From: Geodermatophilus sabuli
GTDB lineage: Bacteria > Actinomycetota > Actinomycetes > Mycobacteriales > Geodermatophilaceae
Assembly: GCF_900215145.1 (NCBI RefSeq)
Contig: NZ_OBDO01000002.1
Span: forward strand, 124,001-188,000
Direction of reading: 5' to 3'
Length of the DNA stretch: 64,000 nucleotides
This document shows, piece after piece, positions 37,152-46,265 of the stretch. The position numbers and the translations under genes are program-made. Below the pieces are notes generated by a model, which did no database searches, was not told the DNA's origin, and saw only the letters and a list, made by a program, of their open reading frames with translations. The stretch's first letter is position 1. Each line of letters begins with the position of its first letter.

Positions 37152-38516
37152 ATGCTGCACAGCCGTCCCCGTCGGCGCGCGTCCGGACCCACCGGGGCCG
37201 CGACGCACCGCTCGCGGACGCGTGCTCGTGCCGTGCGGGCCGTGCTCGCCGGGGCGGTGGCCGGCGCGGTGCTGCTGGGCACGGCGGCCCCGGCCGGCGC
37301 CGCTCCCGCGCCGCCGCCCAACCCCAGCGACGCCGAGATCGGCCAGGCGCGGTCGGCCCAGGACGCCGCCGCCGCCGAGGTGGGCCGGATCGCCGCCCTG
37401 GTCGCCGCCGCCGAGGGTGAGCTGGAGCGCTACGCCGTCCAGGCCGAGGCCGCCGGTGCCGCCTACCTCGCCGCCGAGGAGGCCCTCACGCAGGCCCAGG
37501 CCGCCGCCGAGCGGACCGCGGCGGAGCTGCAGGTCGCCGCGGAGGCAGTCGCCGCCGCCACCGCCCGCATCGCCGGCTTCTCCCGGGACAGCTACATGAA
37601 CGGCAGCACGCTGTCGACCGCGGCGGTGCTGCTCGAGGCCGAGGGTCCGGCCGAGCTGGTCCAGCGAGCGGCGATGCTCGACTACGTCTCGGAGAACCAG
37701 CTCGACGTCCTCGGCCAGCTCGAGGTCGCCCGGGTCCAGCAGGCCAACGCCGACTCCGCCGCCCGCGCCGCCCGCGACGAGATGGCCGCCGCCGAGGCCG
37801 CGGCGGAGGAGGCCAAGGCCGCCGCCGACAGCCAGCTGTCGGCCCAGCAGGCCGCCTACGACCAGGTCGCCGCGCAGAAGGCGAGCTACGACCAGCAGTT
37901 GCAGGCCGCGCAGATCCAGTTGCTGCAGCTACAGGGCGCCCGGGACGCCTACCAGGCGTGGCAGCAGCAGAAGGCCGCCGAGGAGGCGGCCGCCGCCGCC
38001 GCGGCCCGGCGCGCCGCCGAGGAGGCCGCCGCCGCGGCCGCGGCCGCCCGGTCGGCGGCCTCCAGCGGGAGCGGCGGGGCGAGCGCGAGCCCCGGGCGTT
38101 CGGGCGGGTCCGGCCCGTACGTGAAGCCGACCTCCGGCCGCACGTCCAGCTGCTTCGGCTGGCGGTGGGGTGCCCTGCACGGCGGCGTGGACATCGCCGC
38201 GCCGATCGGCACCCCGGTGTACGCCGCCCACTCCGGCGTCGTGCAGCGGGTCGGCACCGCGACCGGCTTCGGCTACGCCGTCTACATCCGCGGCGACGAC
38301 GGCGCGGTGAGCGTCTACGGCCACGTCAACCGCTACTTCGTGCGGGACGGCGAGCGGGTGGTGGCCGGCGAGCAGATCGCCGAGGTCGGCAACCGCGGGC
38401 AGTCCACCGGCCCGCACCTGCACTTCGAGATCCACCCGAGCGGGGCCATGTACGGCGGCCAGGTCGACCCGGTGCCGTGGATGCGCTCCCGCGGCGTGAG
38501 CATCAGCGGCTGCTGA
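37152..38516 (+). CDS. Secreted coiled-coil M23 (LytM) peptidoglycan endopeptidase
   Basis: 454 residues. A basic N-terminus and hydrophobic segment (VRAVLAGAVAGAVLLGTAAPAGA) form a signal peptide cleaved near residue 50. Residues ~58-310 are Ala/Gln/Glu-rich heptads predicted as long coiled coil, as in RipA/EnvC-type hydrolases. A Gly/Ser linker leads to the M23 domain (about 325-445) with zinc ligands in LHGGVDIAAP and HLHFEIHPSG, and VYGHVNRYFV between. It would cut peptide cross-links during division or growth, with the coiled coil as regulatory arm. ATG 37152 follows AGGGAG. Its leader contains several GTCAC/GTGAC words. Confidence 0.9.
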   Translation: MLHSRPRRRASGPTGAATHRSRTRARAVRAVLAGAVAGAVLLGTAAPAGAAPAPPPNPSDAEIGQARSAQDAAAAEVGRIAALVAAAEGELERYAVQAEAAGAAYLAAEEALTQAQAAAERTAAELQVAAEAVAAATARIAGFSRDSYMNGSTLSTAAVLLEAEGPAELVQRAAMLDYVSENQLDVLGQLEVARVQQANADSAARAARDEMAAAEAAAEEAKAAADSQLSAQQAAYDQVAAQKASYDQQLQAAQIQLLQLQGARDAYQAWQQQKAAEEAAAAAAARRAAEEAAAAAAAARSAASSGSGGASASPGRSGGSGPYVKPTSGRTSSCFGWRWGALHGGVDIAAPIGTPVYAAHSGVVQRVGTATGFGYAVYIRGDDGAVSVYGHVNRYFVRDGERVVAGEQIAEVGNRGQSTGPHLHFEIHPSGAMYGGQVDPVPWMRSRGVSISGC

Positions 38517-38565
38517 GGGAGGGCCCCTCGCCCGTCGCGAGCGCGCGGCGGCCACTCCGGGGCGT

Positions 38566-39084
38566 TCAGCCGGTGGGGGCGGCGCCGCCGAGCCCGCAGT
38601 TGGCGGAGATGTAGGTGAGCAGGTTCGTCTGCGCGGCGCCGAGCCCCTGGGTCAGCTGCTGCTCGGCGTCGGCCAGCTGCTGCTGTCCCTCGGGGGTGCT
38701 GAGGTCCAGCGTCGCCGCGGTGGCCCCCAGCTGCCGGAGGCTGCCGACGAACGTCTCCCAGTCGCCGGCGATCTCGGCGGGCGGCTCGACCTGCTCCAGC
38801 GTGCCCACGATCTGGGGGAGGTTGGCGGCGAGCTCGGCCGGGGTGGCCGTCTGCAGGCTGCTGAAGGTCGAGAACGCCGTCGTCACCTGCCCGCAGAACT
38901 CGGCGGCGGCCGGGTCCGGCGCGGTCGTCCCGGCCGGCTCGCTGGTGGCCGACGCCGAGCTCGACGAGGGGGCGCTGGACGAGGCGGCCGGCTCGTCCTC
39001 CCCGGACCCGCCGCAGGCGGTGAGCAGCAGGACGGCCGCGGCTCCGGCGACGGCGGAGCGGACGAGGGTGGCGGGCGCGCGCAT
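38566..39084 (-). CDS. Putative lipoprotein of unknown function
   Basis: 172 residues. Lipobox LLTAC near residue 24 follows a clear signal peptide; a Ser/Ala/Pro-rich spacer runs to about 58. The rest is helical (FCGQVTTAFSTFSSLQTATPAELAANLPQIVGTLEQVEPP, GDWETFVGSLRQLGATAATLDL, EQQLTQGLGAAQTNLLTYISANCGL), a pattern shared by many small actinobacterial lipoproteins; two Cys (about 64 and 165) could form a disulfide. No enzyme motif. The ATG has TAGCGT 6 bases upstream. Confidence 0.75.
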   Translation of the reverse strand: MRAPATLVRSAVAGAAAVLLLTACGGSGEDEPAASSSAPSSSSASATSEPAGTTAPDPAAAEFCGQVTTAFSTFSSLQTATPAELAANLPQIVGTLEQVEPPAEIAGDWETFVGSLRQLGATAATLDLSTPEGQQQLADAEQQLTQGLGAAQTNLLTYISANCGLGGAAPTG

Positions 39085-39090
39085 GGGCGA

Positions 39091-39096
39091 ACGCTA
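39091..39096 (-). promoter_or_regulatory. -10 box of the lipoprotein gene (leaderless pattern)
   Basis: TAGCGT on the minus strand, 6 bases before ATG 39084. Confidence 0.5.
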
Positions 39097-39130
39097 ACCG
39101 CTGCGCACGACCCCCGGGCGGCGGGCGGGC

Positions 39131-39136
39131 TACGGT
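39131..39136 (+). promoter_or_regulatory. -10 box of the MBL/ligase/GMC operon (leaderless pattern)
   Basis: TACGGT, 7 bases before GTG 39144; a GTG at 39135 would overlap this box and is therefore disfavoured. Confidence 0.5.
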
Positions 39137-39143
39137 GCCGGTC

Positions 39144-40013
39144 GTGCAGACCCCGGCCGACCCGCGCACGAGCTGGGACCTCCCGGCGCCCGGCGAGCTG
39201 CCGCGGACGGCGGCGCTGGAGCCGCTGGTCACCCGCGTACTCGCCCCCAACCCCTCGCCGATGACCCTCGACGGCACCAACACCTACCTGGTGGGCGCCC
39301 CGGGCGCGGGCCAGGCGGTCCTCGTCGACCCCGGCCCCGACGACCATGCCCACCTCGCGGCGGTGGAGGCGGCGCTGGCCGACCGCGGTGCCCGCTGCGT
39401 CGCCGTCCTCGTCACCCACCACCACGGCGACCACGCGGAGGCCGCGCTGCCCTGGGGTGCCCACTTCGGCGCACCGGTGGCGGCCGCCGACCAGCGCGTC
39501 GCCGGGCCGGGCGGGCGGGTGCTGGCGCCGGGGGAGCGGCTCGGGCTGGCCGGGACGACGCTGGACGTCGTGCCGACGCCGGGGCACACCGCCGACCACC
39601 TGGCGTTCCGGCTGGAGTCGGGTGCGGTGCTCGTCGGCGACCACGTGCTCGGCCGCGGGACGTCGGTGGTGACCCATCCCGAGGGGGACGTCCTGGCCTA
39701 CCTGGAGTCGCTGCGCCGGGTGCACGACCTCGGTCCCAGCGCGCTGTACTGCGGGCACGGGCCGGAGCTCACCGAGGATCCGGGCGCGGTCCTGGACTTC
39801 TACCTGGCCCACCGCGCGATGCGGGAGGAGCAGCTGCTCGCGGCGCTGGCCGAGGGACCCCGGACGGTCGACGAGCTGGTCGCCACCGTGTACGCGGCGG
39901 TGCCGCGGGAGGTGTGGCCGGCCGCCGCCCAGTCCACCCGCGCGACGCTGGTGAAGCTGCTCGCGGAGGGCCGCGTGGAGGGCCGGCTCGACGGGCCGGT
40001 GCGCCGGGCGTGA
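39144..40013 (+). CDS. MBL-fold hydrolase (LACTB2-like)
   Basis: 289 residues. Metallo-beta-lactamase core: PNPSPMTLDGTNTYLVGAP, metal motif THHHGDHAEAALPWG near residue 93, VPTPGHTADHLAF near 147 and VLVGDHVLG near 165. The C-terminal ~80 residues contain a winged-helix-like tail (RTVDELVATVYAAVPREVWPAAAQSTRATLVKLLAEGRV), as in LACTB2-type enzymes that cleave RNA or thioesters. GTG 39144 is favoured by the upstream -10 box. Its stop overlaps the start of an acyl-CoA-synthetase-like gene (GTGA), so a CoA-ester or related substrate is possible. Confidence 0.82.
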   Translation: MQTPADPRTSWDLPAPGELPRTAALEPLVTRVLAPNPSPMTLDGTNTYLVGAPGAGQAVLVDPGPDDHAHLAAVEAALADRGARCVAVLVTHHHGDHAEAALPWGAHFGAPVAAADQRVAGPGGRVLAPGERLGLAGTTLDVVPTPGHTADHLAFRLESGAVLVGDHVLGRGTSVVTHPEGDVLAYLESLRRVHDLGPSALYCGHGPELTEDPGAVLDFYLAHRAMREEQLLAALAEGPRTVDELVATVYAAVPREVWPAAAQSTRATLVKLLAEGRVEGRLDGPVRRA

Positions 40014-41317
40014 GCCAGGTGGCGGTGGTCCGCGCCGCCGACAGCGAGCGCGACCAGCGGCGGGCGGCCGCCGCGCTGCGGGCCGCGGGCCTGACCCCGG
40101 GCGACCGGCTGCTGGTGTCGGCGGCGTCCTCGCCGGCGCTGCTGGCCGTCGTCCTCGGGGCGCTGCGCACCGGGGTGGTCCCGGTCGTGCTCGACCCCGC
40201 ACTGCCGGCCGCCGAGCGGGCCGGTCTGGCCACCGACGCCGACCCCGGGCTGGACGTCGGCGCCGAGCCGGCCCGGCTCCTGACCGGGACCGACGAGGCC
40301 GAGCTGGCCGACGTCCCGCTGGCCCGGCCCATGCACTACACCTCCGGGACCACCGGCCGGCGCAAGGGCGTGTGGTCCGGCGTGCTCGCCGAGGACGACG
40401 CCCGCGCGCTCGCGGCCGAGGAGATCGACCTGTGGGGCTTCGTCCCCGGCGACCGGCACCTGGTGCTCTCCCCGCTGCACCACTCGGCGCCGCTGCGCTT
40501 CGCCGTGCACACGCTGCTGGCCGGCGGCGAGGTGCTGCTCCCCGGCCCGTTCGACGCCGGCCGGGCGGCGGAGGCGATCACCACGCTGCGCCCGACCACC
40601 GCGTTCTGCGTGCCGACCCACCTGCAGCGGCTGATCGCACACCGCGACGTCGACTGGTCCTCCTTCCGGCGGCTGGTGCACGCGGGCGCGCCCTGCCCCG
40701 AGCCGCTCAAGCGGGCGGTGCTGGCCGCGTTGCCCGGGGGCAGCGTCTGGGAGTTCTACGGCTCCACGGAGGCGCAGTTCACCGTCTGCTCGCCCGAGGA
40801 CTGGCTGGCCTCCCCCGGGTCCGTCGGCCGGGCCCGGCCGGGACGGCGGCTGGAGACCGACGAGCGCGGCCAGCTGTGGTGCGCGGTGCCGCGGTGGGCG
40901 CGGTTCGAGTACTGGCGGGCACCGGAGAAGACGGCGGCGGCCTGGCGTGGTGACCGGGTCACCGTCGGCGACCTCGGTCGGGTGGACGACGACGGTGTGG
41001 TGTGGCTCGACGGGCGGCGGGAGGACCTCGTCATCTCCGGCGGGGTCAACGTCTACCCGGCCGAGGTGGAGGCGGTGCTCGACGCCCACCCCGGGGTCGT
41101 GGAGAGCGCGGTCGTCGGGGTGCCCGACGAGCAGTGGGGCCAGCGGGTGGTCGCCGCGTACGTGGGCCCGGTCGACCCCGCGGAGCTCGCCGCCTGGGCG
41201 CGGGAACGGCTGAGCCCGGCCAAGCGACCGAAGAGCCTGCACCCGGTCACCGAGCTGCCGCGCACCTCCACGGGCAAGGTGCGCCGGCTGGACCTGCCGG
41301 GGGTCCTCGGGCTGTGA
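40010..41317 (+). CDS. AMP-dependent synthetase/ligase (acyl-CoA synthetase-like)
   Basis: 435 residues, about 70-100 shorter than typical acyl-CoA synthetases because the N-terminal domain is trimmed. Core motifs are intact: P-loop YTSGTTGRRKGVW near residue 108, FYGSTEAQFTV near 249, the hinge GDLGRVDDDGVVWLDGRREDLVISGGVNVYP near 322 and the catalytic Lys in LPRTSTGKVRR near the end. It should adenylate a carboxylic acid and probably load it on CoA; the acid is unknown. It overlaps genes on both sides by GTGA, forming a tight three-gene operon. Confidence 0.85.
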   Translation: MSQVAVVRAADSERDQRRAAAALRAAGLTPGDRLLVSAASSPALLAVVLGALRTGVVPVVLDPALPAAERAGLATDADPGLDVGAEPARLLTGTDEAELADVPLARPMHYTSGTTGRRKGVWSGVLAEDDARALAAEEIDLWGFVPGDRHLVLSPLHHSAPLRFAVHTLLAGGEVLLPGPFDAGRAAEAITTLRPTTAFCVPTHLQRLIAHRDVDWSSFRRLVHAGAPCPEPLKRAVLAALPGGSVWEFYGSTEAQFTVCSPEDWLASPGSVGRARPGRRLETDERGQLWCAVPRWARFEYWRAPEKTAAAWRGDRVTVGDLGRVDDDGVVWLDGRREDLVISGGVNVYPAEVEAVLDAHPGVVESAVVGVPDEQWGQRVVAAYVGPVDPAELAAWARERLSPAKRPKSLHPVTELPRTSTGKVRRLDLPGVLGL

Positions 41318-42954
41318 CGATGCCCCCTCCCCCCGAGTGGGACGTCGTCGTCGTGGGCGCCGGGACGTCGGGCGCGCCGCTGGCGGCCCGACTGGCCGAC
41401 GCCGGACGCCGGGTGCTGGTGCTGGAGGCCGGCGCCGACCACGCCCGCCCCGAGGACTTCCCGCCGGTGTTGCGGGACGCGGCCGCCATGGGCGCCGCCG
41501 TGCCCGGTCACCCGGCCAACTGGGACCTGTCGGGGATCCTCACCGAGGAGGTCACCTTCCCGGTGCCGCGCGGCCGGGTCGTGGGCGGGTCGAGCGCGCT
41601 CAACGGCGGCTACTTCATCCGGGGCACCCGCGCGGACTTCGACGGCTGGGCGGCCGCCGGGAACGACCTGTGGTCGGCCGACCGGGTGCTGCCCTCCTTC
41701 GTCCGCCTGGAGTCCGACCGGGAGTACGGCGACCGGCCCGGCCACGGCAGCGCGGGGCCGGTCCCGGTGCGGCGTCCGCAGGAGGGGCACCCCCTGGCCG
41801 ACGCCTTCGCCGCCGCGACCGGCGATCTCGGCTTCCCCGCCGAGCCGGACAAGAACGCCGACGGCGCCCCGGGGTACGGGCCGGTGCCGCTCAACGTCGC
41901 CGACGGCGTGCGCGCCAACACCGCGATGGCCTACCTGTCCCCGCGGCGGGGGCACCGGGGGTTGACGGTGCGCGGGGGCGTGCACGCGCGGCGCGTCGTC
42001 GTCGAGGCCGGCCGCGCCGTGGGCGTGCAGACCGACGACGGCGTCGTCCGCGCCGCGGAGGTGGTGCTCAGCGCCGGCGCGGTCGGCTCGCCGCAGCTGC
42101 TGCTGCTCTCCGGCATCGGCCCGGCCGACGACCTGCGCGCCCTCGGCATCGACGTGGTGGCCGACGTGCCCGGGGTCGGGTCGGAGTTCACCGACCACCC
42201 CGACCTCTACGTCACCTACCGGCCGGCCCGCCGGCTGCCGATGCCGCGGGACCTCCACCCGCTGCACGGCGTCCTCCACACCACCTCCGACGGCGGCGGC
42301 ACCCCCGGCGACCTGGAGGTGATGCCCTGGCTCAAGCCGTTCAGCCGGGTCATGCTCGACCGCTCGGCCGGCTCCCGGCTGGCCGGCGTGACCGACGTGC
42401 TGCGGCGCCCGGCGGACACCGTGCGCGCCCTGCGCGGGGCCTCGCTGCACCGCCTGGTCGACACGGCGCGGCGCCGCGACGACCTGTTCCTCGGCGTCGC
42501 GCTGCAGGCCGAGGACAGCCGCGGACGGTTGAGCCTCACCTCGGCCGACCCGCGCGTGCAGCCGCGGATCGAGTACCGCTACCTCACCGAGGCGTCCGAC
42601 CGGCGGCGGATGCGGGAGGTGGTCCGGCTGGCGGCCGAGCTGCTGCGGGCGCCGTCCCTGGCCCCGCTGGTGGCCGAGCGGACCGGCCTGCCCGACGACG
42701 TCCTGACCGACGACCGGCAGCTGGACCGCTGGGTCCGCCGGCACCTGGCCACCGCCGTCCACCTGGCCGGGACGGCGCGGATGGGACCGGCCGGCGACCC
42801 GGGCGCGGTGGTCGACCAGCACCTGCGCGTCCGCGGCGTGGAGGGGCTGCGGGTGGTCGACACCTCGGTCATGCCGTGGGTGACCACCCGCGGGCCGGCC
42901 GCGACCGCGGTGATGATCGGCGAGCGGGCCGCGGAGCTGATGACCGGGGCGTGA
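41314..42954 (+). CDS. GMC-family FAD oxidoreductase (choline dehydrogenase-like)
   Basis: 546 residues. N-terminal FAD motif DVVVVGAGTSGAPLAARLADAGRRVLVLEAG, GMC signature 1 GGSSALNGGYFIRGTRADFDGW, signature 2 SAGAVGSPQLLLLSGIGP and the catalytic His in ATAVHLAGTARMG near residue 487, with VVDTSVMPWVTTRGPAATAVMIGERAAEL at the end. GMC enzymes oxidise alcohols to aldehydes; the substrate is unknown but the gene is coupled to an acyl-CoA-synthetase-like gene, suggesting alcohol-to-acid-to-CoA processing. GTG 41314 overlaps the previous stop; an ATG at 41320 is equally in frame. Confidence 0.88.
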   Translation: MTMPPPPEWDVVVVGAGTSGAPLAARLADAGRRVLVLEAGADHARPEDFPPVLRDAAAMGAAVPGHPANWDLSGILTEEVTFPVPRGRVVGGSSALNGGYFIRGTRADFDGWAAAGNDLWSADRVLPSFVRLESDREYGDRPGHGSAGPVPVRRPQEGHPLADAFAAATGDLGFPAEPDKNADGAPGYGPVPLNVADGVRANTAMAYLSPRRGHRGLTVRGGVHARRVVVEAGRAVGVQTDDGVVRAAEVVLSAGAVGSPQLLLLSGIGPADDLRALGIDVVADVPGVGSEFTDHPDLYVTYRPARRLPMPRDLHPLHGVLHTTSDGGGTPGDLEVMPWLKPFSRVMLDRSAGSRLAGVTDVLRRPADTVRALRGASLHRLVDTARRRDDLFLGVALQAEDSRGRLSLTSADPRVQPRIEYRYLTEASDRRRMREVVRLAAELLRAPSLAPLVAERTGLPDDVLTDDRQLDRWVRRHLATAVHLAGTARMGPAGDPGAVVDQHLRVRGVEGLRVVDTSVMPWVTTRGPAATAVMIGERAAELMTGA

Positions 42955-42958
42955 GCGG

Positions 42959-45001
42959 TCAGCCGGGCGGCGGGACCAGCGGGAGGCCCGCGGGCGGGAA
43001 GGGTTCCGGTGGCCCGGCGGTGAGCACCGGCAGCATCGCGTCGTGCCAGACCTGGGCGCCCCGCCCGCCCCCGAAGCCGCCGACGTCCTGGTTCTGCTTC
43101 GGGTTGAGCACCATCACGCTCGCCGCGTACCGCGGGGTGTAGCCGACGAAGGCCACGGAGAAGCGGTCCTGGCTGGTGCCGGTCTTGCCCGCGACCTGGT
43201 GGCCGGGGACGGCGGCGCGGGTGCCGGTGCCGATGGGCAGGGCGGTGTCCCCGACCAGGATCTGGTTGAGGGTGGTGGCGACCTCCGGCCGGATCGCCCC
43301 CGGCTCACAGGACGGACCGGTCGGCACCGGTGTGCCGTCCGGGCCGGCCAGCGGCCGCCCGTTGCGGTCGAGGACCTCGGTGACCGGGGTGGGCGTGCAG
43401 CGGGTGCCGCCGGCCCCCAGGGTCGAGTAGGCGCTGGCGAGGGCGAGCGGGCTGGTCGCCTCCGGGCCGAGGGTGAACGAGCCGCGGCGTTCGGCCACGA
43501 CCCGGTCGGCGACCGGGTCCAGGGAGGACAGCCCCATCCGCTGGGCGGCCCGGACCGGGCCCTCGACACTGCCGAGCTGGTCCTCCAGGGCGACGAAGTA
43601 GGTGTTGGAGGAGCGGATCAGCGCCTCGGTCATCGTCAGCGTGGGTGGGAAGTCGCCGACGTTCTCGACGACGTAGGGCCCCGCGCCGTCGCGGTACACC
43701 TGGGAGACGTAGGGGTCGCTGGTGGTGATCGTGTGCCAGGGCGGGAAGCCGCGCTCCAGCGCCGCTGCCGCGACGAACACCTTGTAGGTGGAGCCCGCCC
43801 CCTGGCTGGCCGCGACGTTGAGGTTCACCGACTCCTGGGCCGGGTCGTCGGCGTCGTAGCCGAACCGCCGGTTCACGCTCATCGCCAGCACGTGACCCGT
43901 GCCCGGTTCGACGGCGGTGAAGATCGCGGCCAGCGGGTCGCCCATCGGCAGGCTGGCCAGCACCGCGGCGTCGCCCGAGGTCTGCACGTCCGGCCGCAGC
44001 GTCGTCCGGATGGTCAGCCCGCCGTCCTCCAGCCGCTCCTGGGAGATGCCCAGGACGTCGGTGAGGTGGCGCTGCAGGAAGTCGCAGAAGAAGCCGCCGA
44101 TCACGGCGTCGACGCAGCCGTTGCGCGGGGCCCGCGCGGGAGCGGTCTCCACCGGCGCGGCCGAGGCCTCGGCGAGCTCCTGGTCGGTGATGTGCCCGAG
44201 GTCGTGCATGCGGGTGAGCACCTGGTCGCGGCGCTCGCGGGCGCGCTCCGGGTCGACGAGCGGGTTGTCGGCCGCGGGTGTCTGGACCAGCCCGGCCAGC
44301 AGCGCGGCCTGGGGGAGGGTGAGGTCGGCGGCGTCCACGCTGAAGTAGGTCTGCGCCGCGGCCTGGATCCCGTAGGCACCCTCGCCGAAGTACACGAGGT
44401 TGAGGTAGCGGGTGAGGATCTCCTGCTTGGAGTACGTCTCCTCCAGGGCCAGTGCCAGCCGGGCCTCACGCAGCTTGCGGGCCAGGCTCTGCTCGATGGC
44501 CGCCTGTTGCTCCTCCGGCGTCGAGGCGGTCTCCAGCAGCGTCTGCTTGACCAGCTGCTGGGTGATGGTCGAACCCCCCTCCTCCACGGACCCCGCGGTC
44601 AGGTTCCGCACGAGCGCGCGCAGGGTCCCCTCGACGTCGAGCCCGTTGTGCTGGTGGAAGCGCGCGTCCTCGATGTCGACCAGCGCCTGCTCCATGACGT
44701 CGGCGATCCGGTCGGCGGCCACCGGGGTCCGGTTGTGCCGGTAGAAGTGCGTGATCAGCGAGCCGTCGGCGGCGAGGACGACGGTGTTGCCCGCGGGGGT
44801 GGCGTCGGTCAGCTCCACCGGGAGCGGCGCCAGGAGGGACGCGGAGCTGCTGGCGGCCACGCCGGGGCCCACGACCCACGGGGACAGGAGGGCGGCGACC
44901 AGCGCGCCGGCCAGTGGCAGGGCGAGGAGCAGCAGCCCGGCCGCCCGCAGCCGGCGGAGCGGGGGCTCCCCGTCCGCCCGGGTGGTGTGCGACCGAGCCA
45001 T
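42959..45001 (-). CDS. Class A penicillin-binding protein (bifunctional transglycosylase/transpeptidase)
   Basis: 680 residues. One N-terminal membrane anchor (LLLLALPLAGALVAALL, ~22-40). The glycosyltransferase family 51 domain has EDARFHQHNGLD (catalytic Glu111), GGSTITQQLVKQTLL and RKLREARLALALEETYSKQEIL. The transpeptidase domain has STYK (Ser404), SSN (464-466) and KTGT (606-609). It polymerises and cross-links peptidoglycan on the outer membrane face of the cytoplasmic membrane. The C-terminus ends with a short Pro-rich tail and lacks PASTA repeats. Converges on the GMC gene with a 4-base gap. Confidence 0.94.
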   Translation of the reverse strand: MARSHTTRADGEPPLRRLRAAGLLLLALPLAGALVAALLSPWVVGPGVAASSSASLLAPLPVELTDATPAGNTVVLAADGSLITHFYRHNRTPVAADRIADVMEQALVDIEDARFHQHNGLDVEGTLRALVRNLTAGSVEEGGSTITQQLVKQTLLETASTPEEQQAAIEQSLARKLREARLALALEETYSKQEILTRYLNLVYFGEGAYGIQAAAQTYFSVDAADLTLPQAALLAGLVQTPAADNPLVDPERARERRDQVLTRMHDLGHITDQELAEASAAPVETAPARAPRNGCVDAVIGGFFCDFLQRHLTDVLGISQERLEDGGLTIRTTLRPDVQTSGDAAVLASLPMGDPLAAIFTAVEPGTGHVLAMSVNRRFGYDADDPAQESVNLNVAASQGAGSTYKVFVAAAALERGFPPWHTITTSDPYVSQVYRDGAGPYVVENVGDFPPTLTMTEALIRSSNTYFVALEDQLGSVEGPVRAAQRMGLSSLDPVADRVVAERRGSFTLGPEATSPLALASAYSTLGAGGTRCTPTPVTEVLDRNGRPLAGPDGTPVPTGPSCEPGAIRPEVATTLNQILVGDTALPIGTGTRAAVPGHQVAGKTGTSQDRFSVAFVGYTPRYAASVMVLNPKQNQDVGGFGGGRGAQVWHDAMLPVLTAGPPEPFPPAGLPLVPPPG

Positions 45002-45170
45002 GTCCGACCTCGCCGGCGTCGAGCCACCCGGTGTGAGCGGTTGGACGCGGTCCGATCATGGCGCACGCCGACGTTCCGGAACAGTCGGCAGCGCGCGGCC
45101 GGCGGCCGGGAGCCGGAGCGTCCCGGCGGCGCGCTGCCCGCAGCCGCCGGGACGCCGGGTCAGGGGGCGG

Positions 45171-45377
45171 TCAGCGGGCCGCCGGGATCTCCGAGGTCGG
45201 CACCGGCTCGGACCACGCGTCGGGGTGGGCGCGGCCGGTGGCGGCGACCCACCCGGGGCTCCCGGCCGTCGGCGCGGACCCGCGGGTGGCCGGACGGGCG
45301 CTCAGGCTGACGATGAGCGCGAGCAGGGCGACCAGTCCGACGAGGACCCCGCCGATCACCAGGAGCGTCGTGAACAT
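45171..45377 (-). CDS. Small single-helix membrane protein (68 aa)
   Basis: 68 residues beginning with one membrane helix (MFTTLLVIGGVLVGLVALLALIV) followed by a polar tail (SARPATRGSAPTAGSPGWVAATGRAHPDAWSEPVPTSEIPAAR). ATG 45377 is used because it starts the hydrophobic segment directly; a longer form from 45449 would begin with 24 residues of no clear character. The ribosome binding site is weak. The family is unknown; it lies upstream of, and parallel to, the PBP gene (169 bases apart). Confidence 0.55.
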   Translation of the reverse strand: MFTTLLVIGGVLVGLVALLALIVSLSARPATRGSAPTAGSPGWVAATGRAHPDAWSEPVPTSEIPAAR

Positions 45378-45563
45378 GTCCTGACGGTAGGTGCCGGACC
45401 GCTCCGTGCCACAGGGCGAATGCCCACCGACATCGGGCGGCCGGTGCACAGGATCTGACGGACCGCGACCCGCTCGTCACACCCGTCACTGGAGGATCGG
45501 CACAGGTGCACGGCGGACGTCGGATCGGGGTATGGGAGCGGGACGTCGTCGACAGGAGGAACC

Positions 45564-46265
45564 GTGCCCGACCTGCCCCGCACGGCCGGACGGGTCGTCG
45601 GCATCCCGCTCGGCGCGCTGGCCCGCCGCCGCTCCGGGAAGCCGATGCACCCGCGCGGCGTCGTCGTGGACGGCGTCCTCGACCGCACCGGTGGCCCGGA
45701 GGCCGAGGGCGTGCCGTGGCTGGCGGAGGAGGGCAGCCGGGAGGTCCTCGTGCGGCTGTCCCGCGGCGCCGGGCTGCCCGCCCGGCTACCGGACCTGCTC
45801 GGCCTGGCGGTCCGCCTCCCGGGCGAGCCGCCGGTCGACCTGCTGCTGTCCGGCACCGGCCGGGGCCGGCTGACGCGCTTCCTGCCGGCGTTCCGGCGGG
45901 ACGCCGCGAGCACCTACTCCTCGCTCATGGGGTACCGGTCCGACGCCGGGACGCTGCACCTCGCGGCCTGGCCGGAGTCGTCAGTGCCGCTGCCGAGCGA
46001 GCCGGGGCCGCTGGCCGCCGCGATCACCGCCGGCCGTCCGGTGTTCACCCTCGCGGTCGCGCGGGGCGGCGGCGCCTGGCACCCGTTCGGCCGGCTGCGG
46101 TTGCTCGCGCCGGTCGCGGAGCTCGACCCCGACCTGCGGTTCGACGCCGTCCGGAACCCGCCGCCGGGGCTCGTGCCCGACGGTCCGATGGCGCGCTTCC
46201 GCGCACCGGCCTACGCCGCCGCCCGCGATGGCCGGGAGGGGGAGCCCACCCAGCGCCTCAGCTGA
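45564..46265 (+). CDS. Unknown protein with faint catalase-fold resemblance
   Basis: 233 residues, soluble. The order of elements, KPMHPRGVVVDGVLDRTG near the start and VLVRLSRGAGLPARLPDLLGLAVRLPG in the first third, is reminiscent of the catalase core (HxKG...G and the R-x-S-x-G...D..G.A.kf strand pair), and later YSSLMGYRSDAGTLHLAAWP and FTLAVARGGGAWHPFGRLRLL could be further barrel strands. The catalytic His is replaced or shifted and the proximal heme Tyr is not identifiable, so peroxidase activity is doubtful. ATG 45564 follows AGGAGGAACC. It converges on the STAND ATPase gene with an 8-base overlap. Confidence 0.65.
   Translation: MPDLPRTAGRVVGIPLGALARRRSGKPMHPRGVVVDGVLDRTGGPEAEGVPWLAEEGSREVLVRLSRGAGLPARLPDLLGLAVRLPGEPPVDLLLSGTGRGRLTRFLPAFRRDAASTYSSLMGYRSDAGTLHLAAWPESSVPLPSEPGPLAAAITAGRPVFTLAVARGGGAWHPFGRLRLLAPVAELDPDLRFDAVRNPPPGLVPDGPMARFRAPAYAAARDGREGEPTQRLS

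Noticed and set aside
43043-45310. Long plus-strand frame opposite the penicillin-binding protein
   Set aside because: No motifs and biased composition; the minus strand encodes all PBP catalytic motifs.
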